Positions 16,056-24,455 of a DNA stretch of 33,840 nucleotides are shown here, piece after piece; position 1 is the first letter of the stretch; each line of letters starts with the position of its first letter. This DNA comes from an uncultured Lachnospiraceae bacterium (GTDB lineage Bacteria; Bacillota; Clostridia; Lachnospirales; Lachnospiraceae), in the NCBI GenBank assembly GCA_910579275.1, contig CAJTTO010000047.1, positions 1 through 33,840 of the forward strand, read 5' to 3'. Below the pieces are notes generated by a model. It was not told the DNA's origin. It was given only the letters and a program-made list of their open reading frames with translations, and ran no database searches. Both the position numbers and the translations under genes were made by a program.

Positions 16056-16574
16056 TCAGCCTTTCCCGGCATTGCGCCGTGCAAGCTCGAGTGTCTGGAT
16101 AATCGGGACAATCAGTACTGCGCAAAAGAAATTACTGACGCCGTGAATACAGTCGTAGGGCAGCCCTGCGACAATCCAGGCAAGCATCTTTTGGAAGCTA
16201 AGTCCAAATAAAAGAGCCTGTGCGGGCGCGTAAAGTGTTCCATATAAAAAACCATGTGCGGCACATACTGTCATATAGACAAAAGGCCGTATTTTTTTTG
16301 GCATATTTTGGGGAAGCAGCATCACAGCGCCCCAGAGAGCCGTCCATATATAAAGATAAGGCAGCCACCAGGATGCAAACCCGTAAAATAATCCGGTTAA
16401 AAACACGTACACATAAATCGGGTACAGTGCCTTTTGGCGGTATACGACGGTAAAGGCGACGGTAAACACGCCGATTAGGTGAATGTTCGGCGCAAATTCC
16501 ATTATTATCTTGGATGCATACATTACGGCTCCCAGCATGGCAAATATGGGAATTTCCCTCGTTGTAGGCCGCAT
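16056..16574 (-). CDS. ECF-type transporter substrate-binding (S) component, probably for cobalamin
   Basis: A 172-residue hydrophobic protein with about six membrane helices. It begins RPTTREIPIFAMLGAVMYAS, the usual ECF S-component start, where the first helix carries small residues for docking to the shared T component. The S component confers substrate specificity; the energising ATPases and T protein are usually encoded elsewhere, and none is in this window. It follows the DUF4430 lipoprotein gene by 2 bases, so translation is coupled, and both lie behind a cobalamin riboswitch. That context points to cobalamin or a precursor, as for CbrT-type S components. The protein itself shows no residue that proves the substrate. 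No strong ribosome site is seen. Confidence 0.75.
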   Translation of the reverse strand: MRPTTREIPIFAMLGAVMYASKIIMEFAPNIHLIGVFTVAFTVVYRQKALYPIYVYVFLTGLFYGFASWWLPYLYIWTALWGAVMLLPQNMPKKIRPFVYMTVCAAHGFLYGTLYAPAQALLFGLSFQKMLAWIVAGLPYDCIHGVSNFFCAVLIVPIIQTLELARRNAGKG

Positions 16575-16576
16575 GT

Positions 16577-17032
16577 CTACTCAACTTTAAAAGAATAGCT
16601 GGCATCTGCTGTGATTGGTGTGGTGTCCACACTTGTCGCCGCGTACTCTCCGTTGACATAAAAAGCCCAGTATTTTCCGTCCGTATCATAATCTACAGTG
16701 ACACCGTTGACAGTTTTTACATATAAACCGTATTCTCCCTCTTCTCCGTCAATCAGCCCGAGTTCGGATAAGGCTTCCCCGACTGTCTCCTTGTCTGTGT
16801 GGATTTCGAAGGGGGTCTCGTTTCCGTCCTGATCCACTACGGTAAACAGAAAGCTTGTGCTTCCCTCCCCCATGACAGTGCTGTCCGCTGCCGCACTGAC
16901 AGCAGCCGTGTCTGTGGCGGGTGTCTCGTTTTTGGTGCTGCCGTTACAACCTGTTGTAGTAAATGCCATAGCCACAGTAAGCATCGTACAAAGGATGAGC
17001 GACAATCGTTTTTTCTTGTTTTTCATCTGCAT
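16577..17032 (-). CDS. DUF4430 (transcobalamin-like) lipoprotein
   Basis: The start is at 17032 with AAAGGAG 8 bases upstream. The frame stays open to 17155, but that part belongs to the riboswitch leader. The 151-residue protein has a lipobox ending TTTGC, so it is anchored outside the membrane. A Thr/Ala-rich linker of about 30 residues follows, then a DUF4430 domain with VGEALSELGLI, the hallmark GLYVKTVNGV and the ending KYWAFYVNGEYA. Family knowledge: DUF4430 resembles the C-terminal cobalamin-binding domain of transcobalamin and intrinsic factor. Together with the riboswitch and S-component gene, it is likely the surface cobalamin-capturing protein of this uptake system. Binding itself is inferred. 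Confidence 0.87.
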   Translation of the reverse strand: MQMKNKKKRLSLILCTMLTVAMAFTTTGCNGSTKNETPATDTAAVSAAADSTVMGEGSTSFLFTVVDQDGNETPFEIHTDKETVGEALSELGLIDGEEGEYGLYVKTVNGVTVDYDTDGKYWAFYVNGEYAATSVDTTPITADASYSFKVE

Positions 17033-17114
17033 TATTTTGTCTCCTTTGAATATATTGTTTTTCCTCCTGCAAACCGGCGCCCGCAGTTTTGGCAGATAAC
17101 TGGCATCCGCCAAA

Positions 17115-17290
17115 GAGGACAGAATCCGTCTGGGTATTCCGGCTTGGCACGTCACTGACCGGCCTTCTCAGAACAAGGTTCCAATGGCTTTTCCCAAAAT
17201 TGTGGCGTTTTGGTCAGGGCAGTGAAGATAAGTGCCTTACGGCGACGGGCTCGCACAGGATTTACACCTGTTTCCCCGGACAGTCCATTC
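17115..17290 (-). promoter_or_regulatory. Cobalamin (B12) riboswitch
   Basis: On the minus strand the leader contains the conserved parts of the class: GGGGAAACAGGTGTAAATCC near 17270, then GAGCCCGTCGCC, and downstream AAGCCGGAATACC near 17145-17133. Flanking GGAC/GTCC and CCG/CGG can close the outer helix. After the aptamer, TTTGGCGGA and TCTGCCAAA can form a 9-base hairpin and CTGC/GCAG another before the ribosome site. No terminator T-run is seen, so translational control is more likely. It should switch off the lipoprotein and S-component genes when B12 is plentiful. Confidence 0.88.
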
Positions 17291-17293
17291 TAT

Positions 17294-17322
17294 ATCATAA
17301 TCGTTTGTGTCGGTTTCGTCAA
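17294..17322 (-). promoter_or_regulatory. Promoter of the riboswitch-controlled operon
   Basis: On the minus strand TTGACG (17322-17317), a 17-base spacer and TATGAT (17299-17294). The predicted transcript start near 17287 is just before the aptamer. Confidence 0.6.
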
Positions 17323-17380
17323 GGCTGTTGCGCTGGGAGCCTATAGTGTGTTTAAATTTTGTCAAAAATGTGCAAAAAAA

Positions 17381-17409
17381 TTGTTTTGCAGTAAAAATTC
17401 TGATATAAT
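17381..17409 (+). promoter_or_regulatory. Promoter of the hybrid kinase gene
   Basis: TTGTTT at 17381-17386, 17 bases, then TATAAT at 17404-17409 with an extended -10 TG at 17401-17402. It diverges from the riboswitch promoter about 60 bases away. Confidence 0.6.
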
Positions 17410-17447
17410 TTCTTTAAGAAATAATCAATTTGGGAAGGATAGTATTT

Positions 17448-20039
17448 ATGGACAATCATAATGATGAAAAAAATGCGGACAAGAAAAACAAAAAAGGAAA
17501 CCGCACTACACAGTTTTTGATAGGTAGTTTTATTCTGCTTCTTCTGATTAGTATAGCGGCGTTTATCCGTCTGGGTGATTATATGAATAGGATCAGCGAG
17601 GAATCCATCAACAAGGTGGGCGATATGTATATGGCGGGAATAAACAACCATATCAGCGCACATTTCAGGACGCTGATAGATTTGAAGCTGGAACAGGCGG
17701 AGGCGGTCGTGGAAGTTGTCTCGCCAGATATGGGCAATGTGGACGAGCTGCACGAAGAACTGGCATACAGAAGCAGCATCAGAAATTTTAACTATCTGGC
17801 GCTCTGTTCTGTGGACGGGGATTTGGAAATGCTTGACGGCCGGCAGATTTATCTCGCGGATCCGGAACCGTTTTATAATTCTTTGCGAAATGGGGAAAAG
17901 AAAGTGGCGGTGGGCAGTGATGCGGTTGGCAATTCGGTTGTCATGTTTGGTGTTTCCGCGGACTACCCGATGGATAACGGCAGTAAATGCATGGCGCTTG
18001 TTGCGGCAGTCTCGATTGATTATATCAGTACGATGCTGGGAACGGATGAGGAGAACGCGCTGATATATTCCCATATTATCCGCAGCGACGGAAGCTTTAT
18101 AGTCAGTGATATGAGTGATGTGTACACGGACTATTTCAGCAGTGTTTATGACAGATATGGAATGGATGATGCACAAAAGATAGATGCGTATATCAACCAG
18201 CTCACAGATGCCATGGCGGAAAAAGCAAAATATTCCGCGATCATGAATTTGGGTGACAGCGTTCAGCAGGTTTACTGTACACCGCTGCCATACTCTGAAT
18301 GGAATCTCGTGACGATACTTCCTTTTGGCGCCCTGAATGAAACGGTAGAAACCTTAAATCAGGACAGGACGACTGCCACCATGATTGTTCTGGCAGCCAT
18401 ACTCATAATGCTGCTGCTGATTTTTTATATTTACTTCAAAATGACATGCCATCAGCTCAAAAATTTGGAAATGGCGCGTCAGGAGGCCTTGGAGGCGACG
18501 AAGGCAAAGAGCATATTTCTCTCCAACATGAGCCACGATATCCGCACGCCGATGAATGCCATTGTGGGCATGACTGCGATTGCCACATCCCATATTGACG
18601 ATATAGAGCAGGTTCGCAACTGCCTGAAAAAGATTACCCTGTCCGGAAGACATCTGCTCGGTCTGATTAACGACGTGCTTGATATGTCCAAAATAGAGAG
18701 CGGAAAAATGACACTGACCGCGGAGCTGGTTTCCTTGAGGGAAGTCGTTGAGGAGATTGTCGGCATTGTACAGACACAGACCAACGGAAAAGGGCAGAAT
18801 TTTAATATCCACGTCAATAATATCGTGACGGAGGACGTGTACTGCGACAGTGTCCGGCTGAATCAGGTGCTGCTGAATCTGCTGTCAAATGCAGTCAAGT
18901 ATACACCGGACGGGGGAACCATACAGCTGTCTTTGTTTCAGGAGGAAGCCCCCGGTCAAAAACCGGACAAGTATGTGCGGACACATATTATAGTGAAGGA
19001 CAATGGAATCGGCATGACACCTGAGTTCCTGCAGCATATTTTTGATTCCTACTCGCGTGCGGACAGCAAGCGTGTCCAGAAGACGGAAGGCGCAGGGCTT
19101 GGCATGGCGATAACAAAGTATATCGTGGACGCGATGGAAGGAACGATTACTGTGACAAGCGAACTCCAGAGAGGAACGGAGTTCCACGTCATACTGGATA
19201 TGGAAAAGGCATCCGCACAGGAAAATGAGATGGTTCTTCCGGCATGGAAAGTACTGGTGGCAGATGATGATGAAATGCTGTGCCGAACCGCGGTAGACGC
19301 GCTCACGTCTATCGGCGTTCAGGCAGAGTGGACACTGAGCGGGGAAAAGGCGGTAAAGATGGTGGTGGAACACCACGAGGCTCAGGATGACTATGAGATT
19401 GTCCTGCTGGACTGGAAGCTGCCGGATATAGACGGGCTTATGGTGGCTAAGAGGATTCGCGAGACAGTAGGGGAGGAGATGCGCATTATCCTGACTTCCG
19501 CGTATGACTGGAGCGATTTTGAAACAGACGCGCGTGCATGCGGCATCAATGGATTTATCGCAAAACCGCTGTTTAAGTCTACACTGTATTACGGATTGAG
19601 GAAATACATGGATGTTGAGGAAATACAGGAAGAATCAGACAAGGATGCGGATTTGTCAGGACGTCATATCCTTGCAGCCGAGGATAACGAATTAAACTGG
19701 GAAATATTGAATGAATTGCTGTCCGATATTGGCATGGAACTGGACTGGGCAGAGAATGGGAAAATCTGTCTGGAGAAGTTTCAGGCATCCAAGCCGGGGC
19801 AGTATGACGCGATACTCATGGATGTGCGTATGCCTGTTATGAGCGGACTGGAAGCCACATGTGCAATTCGTGCCCTGAACCGTCCGGATGCAAAGACGAT
19901 ACCGATAATCGCGATGACTGCGGATGCGTTTTCGGAGGATATCAAGCGCTGTCTGGACAGCGGAATGAACGCGCATACGGCGAAACCGATTAATGTGGGA
20001 GAGATGACTGCCCTGCTGAAGAAATTTATACTGCGCTGA
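17448..20039 (+). CDS. Hybrid sensor histidine kinase with two receiver domains
   Basis: The start is ATG 17448, 8 bases after GGGAAGGA. The 863-residue protein has a membrane helix at about 22-42, an extracellular domain of about 265 residues probably of the Cache type, and a second helix at about 310-332. The kinase core has H363 (SNMSHDIRTPMNA), an N box (NLLSNAVKYTPDGG) and G boxes (DNGIGMT, GAGLGMA). Receiver 1 starts near 600 with acidic DDD and phospho-acceptor D655 (LLDWKLPDIDG). Receiver 2 starts near 675 with D792 (ILMDVRMPVMSG). There is no HPt domain and no partner regulator next door, so the phosphate acceptor is elsewhere or output is through the receivers. Extracellular Cache domains usually bind small metabolites. 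It is a single-gene unit with its own promoter. Confidence 0.93.
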   Translation: MDNHNDEKNADKKNKKGNRTTQFLIGSFILLLLISIAAFIRLGDYMNRISEESINKVGDMYMAGINNHISAHFRTLIDLKLEQAEAVVEVVSPDMGNVDELHEELAYRSSIRNFNYLALCSVDGDLEMLDGRQIYLADPEPFYNSLRNGEKKVAVGSDAVGNSVVMFGVSADYPMDNGSKCMALVAAVSIDYISTMLGTDEENALIYSHIIRSDGSFIVSDMSDVYTDYFSSVYDRYGMDDAQKIDAYINQLTDAMAEKAKYSAIMNLGDSVQQVYCTPLPYSEWNLVTILPFGALNETVETLNQDRTTATMIVLAAILIMLLLIFYIYFKMTCHQLKNLEMARQEALEATKAKSIFLSNMSHDIRTPMNAIVGMTAIATSHIDDIEQVRNCLKKITLSGRHLLGLINDVLDMSKIESGKMTLTAELVSLREVVEEIVGIVQTQTNGKGQNFNIHVNNIVTEDVYCDSVRLNQVLLNLLSNAVKYTPDGGTIQLSLFQEEAPGQKPDKYVRTHIIVKDNGIGMTPEFLQHIFDSYSRADSKRVQKTEGAGLGMAITKYIVDAMEGTITVTSELQRGTEFHVILDMEKASAQENEMVLPAWKVLVADDDEMLCRTAVDALTSIGVQAEWTLSGEKAVKMVVEHHEAQDDYEIVLLDWKLPDIDGLMVAKRIRETVGEEMRIILTSAYDWSDFETDARACGINGFIAKPLFKSTLYYGLRKYMDVEEIQEESDKDADLSGRHILAAEDNELNWEILNELLSDIGMELDWAENGKICLEKFQASKPGQYDAILMDVRMPVMSGLEATCAIRALNRPDAKTIPIIAMTADAFSEDIKRCLDSGMNAHTAKPINVGEMTALLKKFILR

Positions 20040-20045
20040 TATTTT

Positions 20046-20219
20046 GCAACAGGAAGCCGAAAGCTGAACTGTTGCGATAATTGTAATAGTTCAGCCCAGA
20101 ACTTTGCACTGGCTGCAAAGTCCGTGAAATAGCGTAGTGGCAGAGATGCATCAAGACACCACGAAGTGGTTTTGCATGGCTTGATGCTCGTAACAGGAAG
20201 CCGAAGGCTGAACTGTTAC
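20046..20219 (+). repeat. Multi-hairpin intergenic repeat, copy A
   Basis: The element contains four hairpins in a row. Its two end hairpins are near-copies: GCAACAG/CTGTTGC (20046-20052/20069-20075) and GTAACAG/CTGTTAC (20190-20196/20213-20219), each around GAAGCCGAA. Between them are CTTTGC/GCAAAG (20102-20107/20115-20120) and GCATCAAG/CTTGATGC (20148-20155/20180-20187), the latter enclosing CCACGAAGTGG. The C-G pair of one end stem is a T-A pair in the other, so pairing is kept. A related copy lies at 27381-27486. There is no coding frame. It follows the kinase stop and precedes the map promoter. Confidence 0.7.
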
Positions 20220-20248
20220 CGATAATTTTGATGGGAAGCAAATTTTCC

Positions 20249-20277
20249 TTGCTATATCAGGGCGCTAAGTGTATGAT
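20249..20277 (+). promoter_or_regulatory. Promoter of map
   Basis: TTGCTA at 20249-20254, a 17-base spacer and TATGAT at 20272-20277, starting a transcript about 30 bases before the ATG. Confidence 0.5.
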
Positions 20278-20314
20278 TAGAAAGGAATAAAAGGAACCGT
20301 TTTGGAGAGAGAGT

Positions 20315-21262
20315 ATGGACAAAAATATATTAGAATACAATTCGATGCGCAAAAAAGTGTCGGAGAAGAATTTATTTGAGCAGGAAGTCGAGGAGAAGCT
20401 TGGCAGGAATGATGACTGCTGGTGCGGCAGCGGGAGAAAGTACAAAAAGTGCCACAATGCTTTTGACGAAAAGCGTGAGGAGTACAAGCGCAGGGGCATT
20501 CTGATTCCGCCGAGGCGCATTATCAAAAGTCCCGAGCAGATACAGGGAATTCGTGAGAGCGCAAAAATCAACATTGCAATTCTGGACTATATTGATGAAC
20601 ACATCAAGGCAGGGATATCAACACAGGAGATTGACAACTGGGTGAGCACGATTACAAAAAAGAGCGGCGCCATCGCGGCTACGCTCAACTATGAGGGCTA
20701 TCCCAAAAGTGTCTGTACATCCATCAATGATGTGGTGTGCCATGGCATTCCGTCCAAAAATGAAATACTGAAAGACGGCGACATCATTAATGTCGATGCA
20801 TCCACGATTTATAAGGGATTTTTCTCGGATTCCTCCAGAATGTACTGCATCGGAAATGTGTCGGCTGAGAAAAGGCGTCTGGTCGATATCACGAAGCAGA
20901 GCCTTGAGATCGGACTGCAGTATGTACAGCCATGGCGCAAAATAGGAGATATGGGTGCAGCAATCCATGAATTTGCCATGGAAAACGGTTATACTGTGGT
21001 AAGGGAAATCGGCGGTCATGGTGTAGGACTTGAATTCCATGAAGACCCGTGGGTAAGCTATGTATGTCCGAAAGACACAGGCATGCTGATGGTTCCGGGA
21101 ATGGTCTTTACAATAGAGCCTATGATTAATATGGGAAAGCAGGAAATTTATATTTCCGAAGAGGACGGATGGACGGTTCGCACAGAGGATGGACAACCGT
21201 CTGCCCAGTGGGAAATTCAGGTGTTGGTGACAGAGGACGGATATGAGATTCTTTCTTATTAA
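20315..21262 (+). CDS. map: Type I methionine aminopeptidase with N-terminal SEC-C zinc motif
   Basis: A 315-residue enzyme that removes the initiator methionine. Residues about 31-48 form a SEC-C motif (NDDCWCGSGRKYKKCH; C35, C37, C46, H47), which binds zinc and, in SecA, helps dock to the ribosome or SecB. The peptidase domain (about 65-310) has the five metal ligands: Asp in NVDAST, Asp in FFSDSSRM, His in GGHGVGLEFHEDP, Glu in TIEPMI and Glu in WEIQVLV. Two of these motifs differ slightly from the common NVDVT and GDTSRMF. The ribosome site is GGAGAGAG. The stop overlaps the next gene by 20 bases, so map probably heads an operon. Length and motifs indicate a working enzyme. Confidence 0.94.
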   Translation: MDKNILEYNSMRKKVSEKNLFEQEVEEKLGRNDDCWCGSGRKYKKCHNAFDEKREEYKRRGILIPPRRIIKSPEQIQGIRESAKINIAILDYIDEHIKAGISTQEIDNWVSTITKKSGAIAATLNYEGYPKSVCTSINDVVCHGIPSKNEILKDGDIINVDASTIYKGFFSDSSRMYCIGNVSAEKRRLVDITKQSLEIGLQYVQPWRKIGDMGAAIHEFAMENGYTVVREIGGHGVGLEFHEDPWVSYVCPKDTGMLMVPGMVFTIEPMINMGKQEIYISEEDGWTVRTEDGQPSAQWEIQVLVTEDGYEILSY

Positions 21263-21653
21263 TAGCAGGGTCGATAAGAAGATAATTCAGAAAAAGGATT
21301 GCATACTGATAGGGGCAGTCCTTTTATTGACAGTATTGACAGCGCTGATTGCAGCTTTTTTTCAGAGGAGTGCAGGGCAGAGCGTGCGCATACTGACGGA
21401 TGGAAAGCTTTACGGAGAATATAGTCTGTCGGGGAATCAGACCATCGTCATAGACGGATTGCATGGGTACAACAGAGTTGTAATAGAAAACGGTGCGGCA
21501 TATGTGGAAGATGCGGACTGTCCGGATAAGTATTGCATGAAGTACAAACCGATATCAAAAGGGAATGAGACGATTGTCTGCCTGCCGCACAGGCTTGTGG
21601 TGGAAGTGACAGGTAAGGCGGACAGGCAGCAGCCGGACAGTGTCGCACAGTAA
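21243..21653 (+). CDS. NusG-domain-II membrane-anchored protein
   Basis: A 136-residue protein whose start overlaps the end of map; AGAGGA lies 5 bases upstream. A membrane helix spans about 21-41. The outside part is a single small beta domain of the NusG_II type, with DGKLYGEYSLSGNQTIVIDG and three Cys (C93, C98, C113) in DADCPDKYCMKYK and ETIVCLPHRLVV. Such proteins are regularly encoded next to Gx transporter genes, as here. Their function is not known; redox or flavin-related roles have been suggested from gene neighbourhoods. Despite the name it is not a transcription factor. Confidence 0.85.
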   Translation: MRFFLINSRVDKKIIQKKDCILIGAVLLLTVLTALIAAFFQRSAGQSVRILTDGKLYGEYSLSGNQTIVIDGLHGYNRVVIENGAAYVEDADCPDKYCMKYKPISKGNETIVCLPHRLVVEVTGKADRQQPDSVAQ

Positions 21654-21673
21654 CAGTGCCGAGGGGACGAGCG

Positions 21674-22168
21674 ATGACAAAAAGAGTAGCTTACTGCGCC
21701 ATGCTCACGGCACTGGCGATGATATTTGGGTATGTGGAGGCGCTGATACCATTTGGCTTTGGCATACCGGGAATCAAACTGGGAATCGCAAATATTGTAA
21801 TTGTATTGGCGTTATATATGCTTCCTGCATATCAGGCACTATTGATACAACTGGCGCGCATCGTGCTGGTTTCCTTTTTGTTTGGAAATATGGCGATGAT
21901 GATTTACAGTCTCGCAGGAGGAATACTGAGTTTTTTTGCCATGCTGCTCTTGAAAAAGGCAAAAGGGTTTTCGATAACAGGTGTTAGCATTGCCGGCGGC
22001 GTAAGTCACAACATTGGGCAGCTTGCTGTGGCAGTGCTGACAGTGCAGAATGTCAGAATAGCATTTTATGCTCCGGTTCTGCTGATTGCAGGACTGCTGA
22101 CAGGATGCCTGATTGGGATGCTGGCATACAGGGTCAAACCGGTTATTGACAAGGTAGGAAGGCACTGA
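21674..22168 (+). CDS. Gx transporter family membrane protein (Hpre_diP_synt_I)
   Basis: The start is ATG 21674, 6 bases after GAGGGGA; a GTG at 21656 is in frame but has no site. The 164-residue protein is strongly hydrophobic with about five helices. It shows the family features VAYCAMLTALAMIFGYVEAL, then FGFGIPGIKLGIANIVIVLA, and ISGAGGVSHN-like GVSIAGGVSHNIGQL. The Pfam name calls it component I of heptaprenyl diphosphate synthase, but it looks like an ECF-type small-molecule transporter and the old name is doubtful. It is coupled to the NusG-II gene, a common pairing. The substrate is unknown. Confidence 0.86.
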   Translation: MTKRVAYCAMLTALAMIFGYVEALIPFGFGIPGIKLGIANIVIVLALYMLPAYQALLIQLARIVLVSFLFGNMAMMIYSLAGGILSFFAMLLLKKAKGFSITGVSIAGGVSHNIGQLAVAVLTVQNVRIAFYAPVLLIAGLLTGCLIGMLAYRVKPVIDKVGRH

Positions 22169-23167
22169 GTGTTTATGGGGAACAGATTATATAAATTTGA
22201 CAATCTCAAGGCGGTATTGATATTTTTGGTGGTGTTTGGGCACTTTCTGGAACTGGTACAGGGGCATCGGCTGCTGTATTTGACCATATACTCGTTCCAT
22301 ATGCCGCTTTTTATATTTATTACGGGGTATTTTGCGCATTTTGACAGCAAAAAGATATTGTCAGGGCTTGTATTTCCCTATTGTGTGTTCCAGATATTAT
22401 ATACGTATTTTGAGCGAATTGTTCTGAAAAATGAAAACCTGACGCTTACCTTTTTACGCCCGAGATGGATCTTATGGTATCTGTTCGCGATGATTGTGTA
22501 TTATCTGCTGATACCGTTTTTTGATGTTAAAACCAAAAAGCAGCGCATTGCGGCAGTTACAGGAATGGTGCTGCTTGCCCTGCTGTCAGGATATGACAGT
22601 AAGGTCGGTTATGATTACTCGTCAGCAAGGATTTTCACGTTTATGCCGTTTTTTTATGCCGGTTACTATCTGTCAGATTCAGGGAACATGCTGTTCAATA
22701 CGTATCGCAGTCACCGAAAGTCCTATATGTTGAAAGGGATGGTGTCGGCCGGGTTGGCAGCCTTGATGGTCATGGTGCTGTCCACGGATGTGATTTCCAA
22801 AAAGATGCTTTACGGGTCGTATTCGTATGAAGACGCCGGTTACAACATTTGGATAAAGCTGTTAATCCTTGTGTTTGCCAGCGTGTGGACAGCTGTCTTT
22901 ATGCTGATGGCGCCGGACAAAAAAATACCGATGCTCTCCGAAATCGGTAAAGATACGATGCCTGTATTTTTGTTGCACGGCTTTATCGTAAAACTGATAG
23001 ACAAGCAATGCCGTGCCATGGGGGAAAGCCTTCCGCTTGCATGGGCAGTGGTGCTGAGTGCGGCAGTAGTCCTTGTGCTGGGAAACCGGTATGTGAATGC
23101 TGTTTTTGTGTTGCTTTTCACAGGAAAAAACAAGAAAAAAGTTCACCATTCTGATTGGAGCCGCTGA
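22169..23167 (+). CDS. Acyltransferase family 3 membrane protein
   Basis: The GTG at 22169 directly follows the previous stop and has AGGAAGG 7 bases upstream; the ATG at 22175 is the alternative. The 332-residue protein has about ten helices. The N-terminal KFDNLKAVLIFLVVFGHFLE, with a conserved His, and SFHMPLFIFITGYF are hallmarks of the family that acylates sugars, peptidoglycan or glycolipids at the membrane. Late motifs include GKDTMPVFLLHGF. Its acceptor is unknown. It lies between the Gx gene and the Y-family polymerase gene with tight spacing, so it is probably in the same transcript, although no functional link is clear. Confidence 0.87.
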   Translation: MFMGNRLYKFDNLKAVLIFLVVFGHFLELVQGHRLLYLTIYSFHMPLFIFITGYFAHFDSKKILSGLVFPYCVFQILYTYFERIVLKNENLTLTFLRPRWILWYLFAMIVYYLLIPFFDVKTKKQRIAAVTGMVLLALLSGYDSKVGYDYSSARIFTFMPFFYAGYYLSDSGNMLFNTYRSHRKSYMLKGMVSAGLAALMVMVLSTDVISKKMLYGSYSYEDAGYNIWIKLLILVFASVWTAVFMLMAPDKKIPMLSEIGKDTMPVFLLHGFIVKLIDKQCRAMGESLPLAWAVVLSAAVVLVLGNRYVNAVFVLLFTGKNKKKVHHSDWSR

Positions 23168-23186
23168 GGGTGGCAGGGAGATTCGT

Positions 23187-24455
23187 ATGAGCATGGAGAA
23201 GCTGATTTTTCATATTGATGTAAACAGTGCATTTTTGTCGTGGGAGGCTGTGGAGCGGCTAAAACATCCCGAACAGTATCCGGAAATAACTGTGGATTTG
23301 CGCACCATTGCGTCCGCAGTGGGGGGTGACCGCTCCAAACGCCGCGGAATCATTCTGGCAAAGTCAATTCCTGCAAAAAAGTACAAAGTACAGACAGGCG
23401 AGCCGATTACGGATGCGCTGAAAAAGTGTCCGAATCTTGTGATTGTTCCCGCAAGGCATGGGATATACACGCAGTATTCCAAGGCTTTTATTGCGATACT
23501 GGAACAATATTCCGACAGGATAGAACAGTGCAGCATCGACGAGTGCTTTATTGACATGACCGGAACGGAAAAATTGTTTGGCGCGCCCGAGGTGGCTGCT
23601 GCACGCATAAAGGATGAGATTTACCACAAGCTGGGATTTACGGTAAATGTCGGGATATCTACCAACAAACTGCTTGCCAAGATGGCAAGTGATTTCAAAA
23701 AGCCTAATCTGGTGCACACCCTTTTCCCGCATGAGATTCCCGATAAAATGTGGCAGCTTCCTGTCAGGGACTTGTTTCTGGTCGGAAAGTCCACGGAGCG
23801 TACCCTTCACACGCTGGGAATACATACCATCGGGGAGCTTGCAAAATCGGATTTGCAGGTGATAAAAGGCGCGTTGAAAAAGCAGGGCGAGGCAATCTGG
23901 AAATTTGCCAATGGGGAAGGTGCCTCCATTATAGAGTCCGAGCCGGCAGACAGCAAAAGCTATGGGAATGCCACGACGATTGCGTTTGACGTGACAGACG
24001 AATCCACCGCGGACATGGTGCTGATGTCCCTGGCAGAAACGGTGGGCAGGCGTCTTCGGCGCGACGGGGCGAAAGCGCAGGTAGTGGCGGTCAATATCCG
24101 GTATAGTGATTTGTCAAGGACATCCCATCAGTGTGAGCTGGTGCATGCCACAAATATTACCGATGAACTGTATGGAACCGCGTGCAGGCTGTTTGAGGAA
24201 CTGTGGGATGGCAGACCGGTCAGACTGCTGGGGATACAGACAAGCCACATCAAAAAAATGAGTGACGGCGTACAGCTGTCACTCTTTGACGATAAAAATA
24301 TGGAAAAACTGGAAAAACTCGACAGGGCGATGGACAGCATCAGGGAAAAATACGGTTCTGATGCTGTCCGGCGCGCGTCATTTTTAGAAAAATCCGATGC
24401 AGCAAAGAGGAAAATTGACGCTGCTCCCGGAAAGGAAAAGCATTTTGGGAGATAA
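23187..24455 (+). CDS. dinB: Y-family DNA polymerase (Pol IV type)
   Basis: The start is ATG 23187, 6 bases after CAGGGAG; the longer frame overlaps the previous gene. The 422-residue protein carries out translesion synthesis. The metal-binding acids are D11 in FHIDVNSAFLSW and D118-E119 in CSIDECFIDMTG. The thumb and little-finger regions follow: VNVGISTNKLLAKMASDFKK and LFLVGKSTERTLHTLGI (helix-hairpin-helix). A beta-clamp motif QLSLF is at 363-367, followed by about 55 more residues with a charged helix, so the clamp motif is internal rather than terminal as in E. coli Pol IV. It is a divergent Firmicute form. The stop abuts the stop of the convergent galactanase gene. Confidence 0.9.
   Translation: MSMEKLIFHIDVNSAFLSWEAVERLKHPEQYPEITVDLRTIASAVGGDRSKRRGIILAKSIPAKKYKVQTGEPITDALKKCPNLVIVPARHGIYTQYSKAFIAILEQYSDRIEQCSIDECFIDMTGTEKLFGAPEVAAARIKDEIYHKLGFTVNVGISTNKLLAKMASDFKKPNLVHTLFPHEIPDKMWQLPVRDLFLVGKSTERTLHTLGIHTIGELAKSDLQVIKGALKKQGEAIWKFANGEGASIIESEPADSKSYGNATTIAFDVTDESTADMVLMSLAETVGRRLRRDGAKAQVVAVNIRYSDLSRTSHQCELVHATNITDELYGTACRLFEELWDGRPVRLLGIQTSHIKKMSDGVQLSLFDDKNMEKLEKLDRAMDSIREKYGSDAVRRASFLEKSDAAKRKIDAAPGKEKHFGR

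Noticed and set aside
17033..17155. N-terminal extension of the DUF4430 lipoprotein
   Set aside because: The extension is translated riboswitch sequence, and the signal peptide and ribosome site fit the start at 17032.
17352..18176. Minus-strand open frame of 274 codons over the hybrid kinase gene
   Set aside because: It lies opposite the kinase N-terminus and riboswitch promoter, has no ribosome site and no recognisable domain. It is His/Ile-rich in the way antisense frames are.
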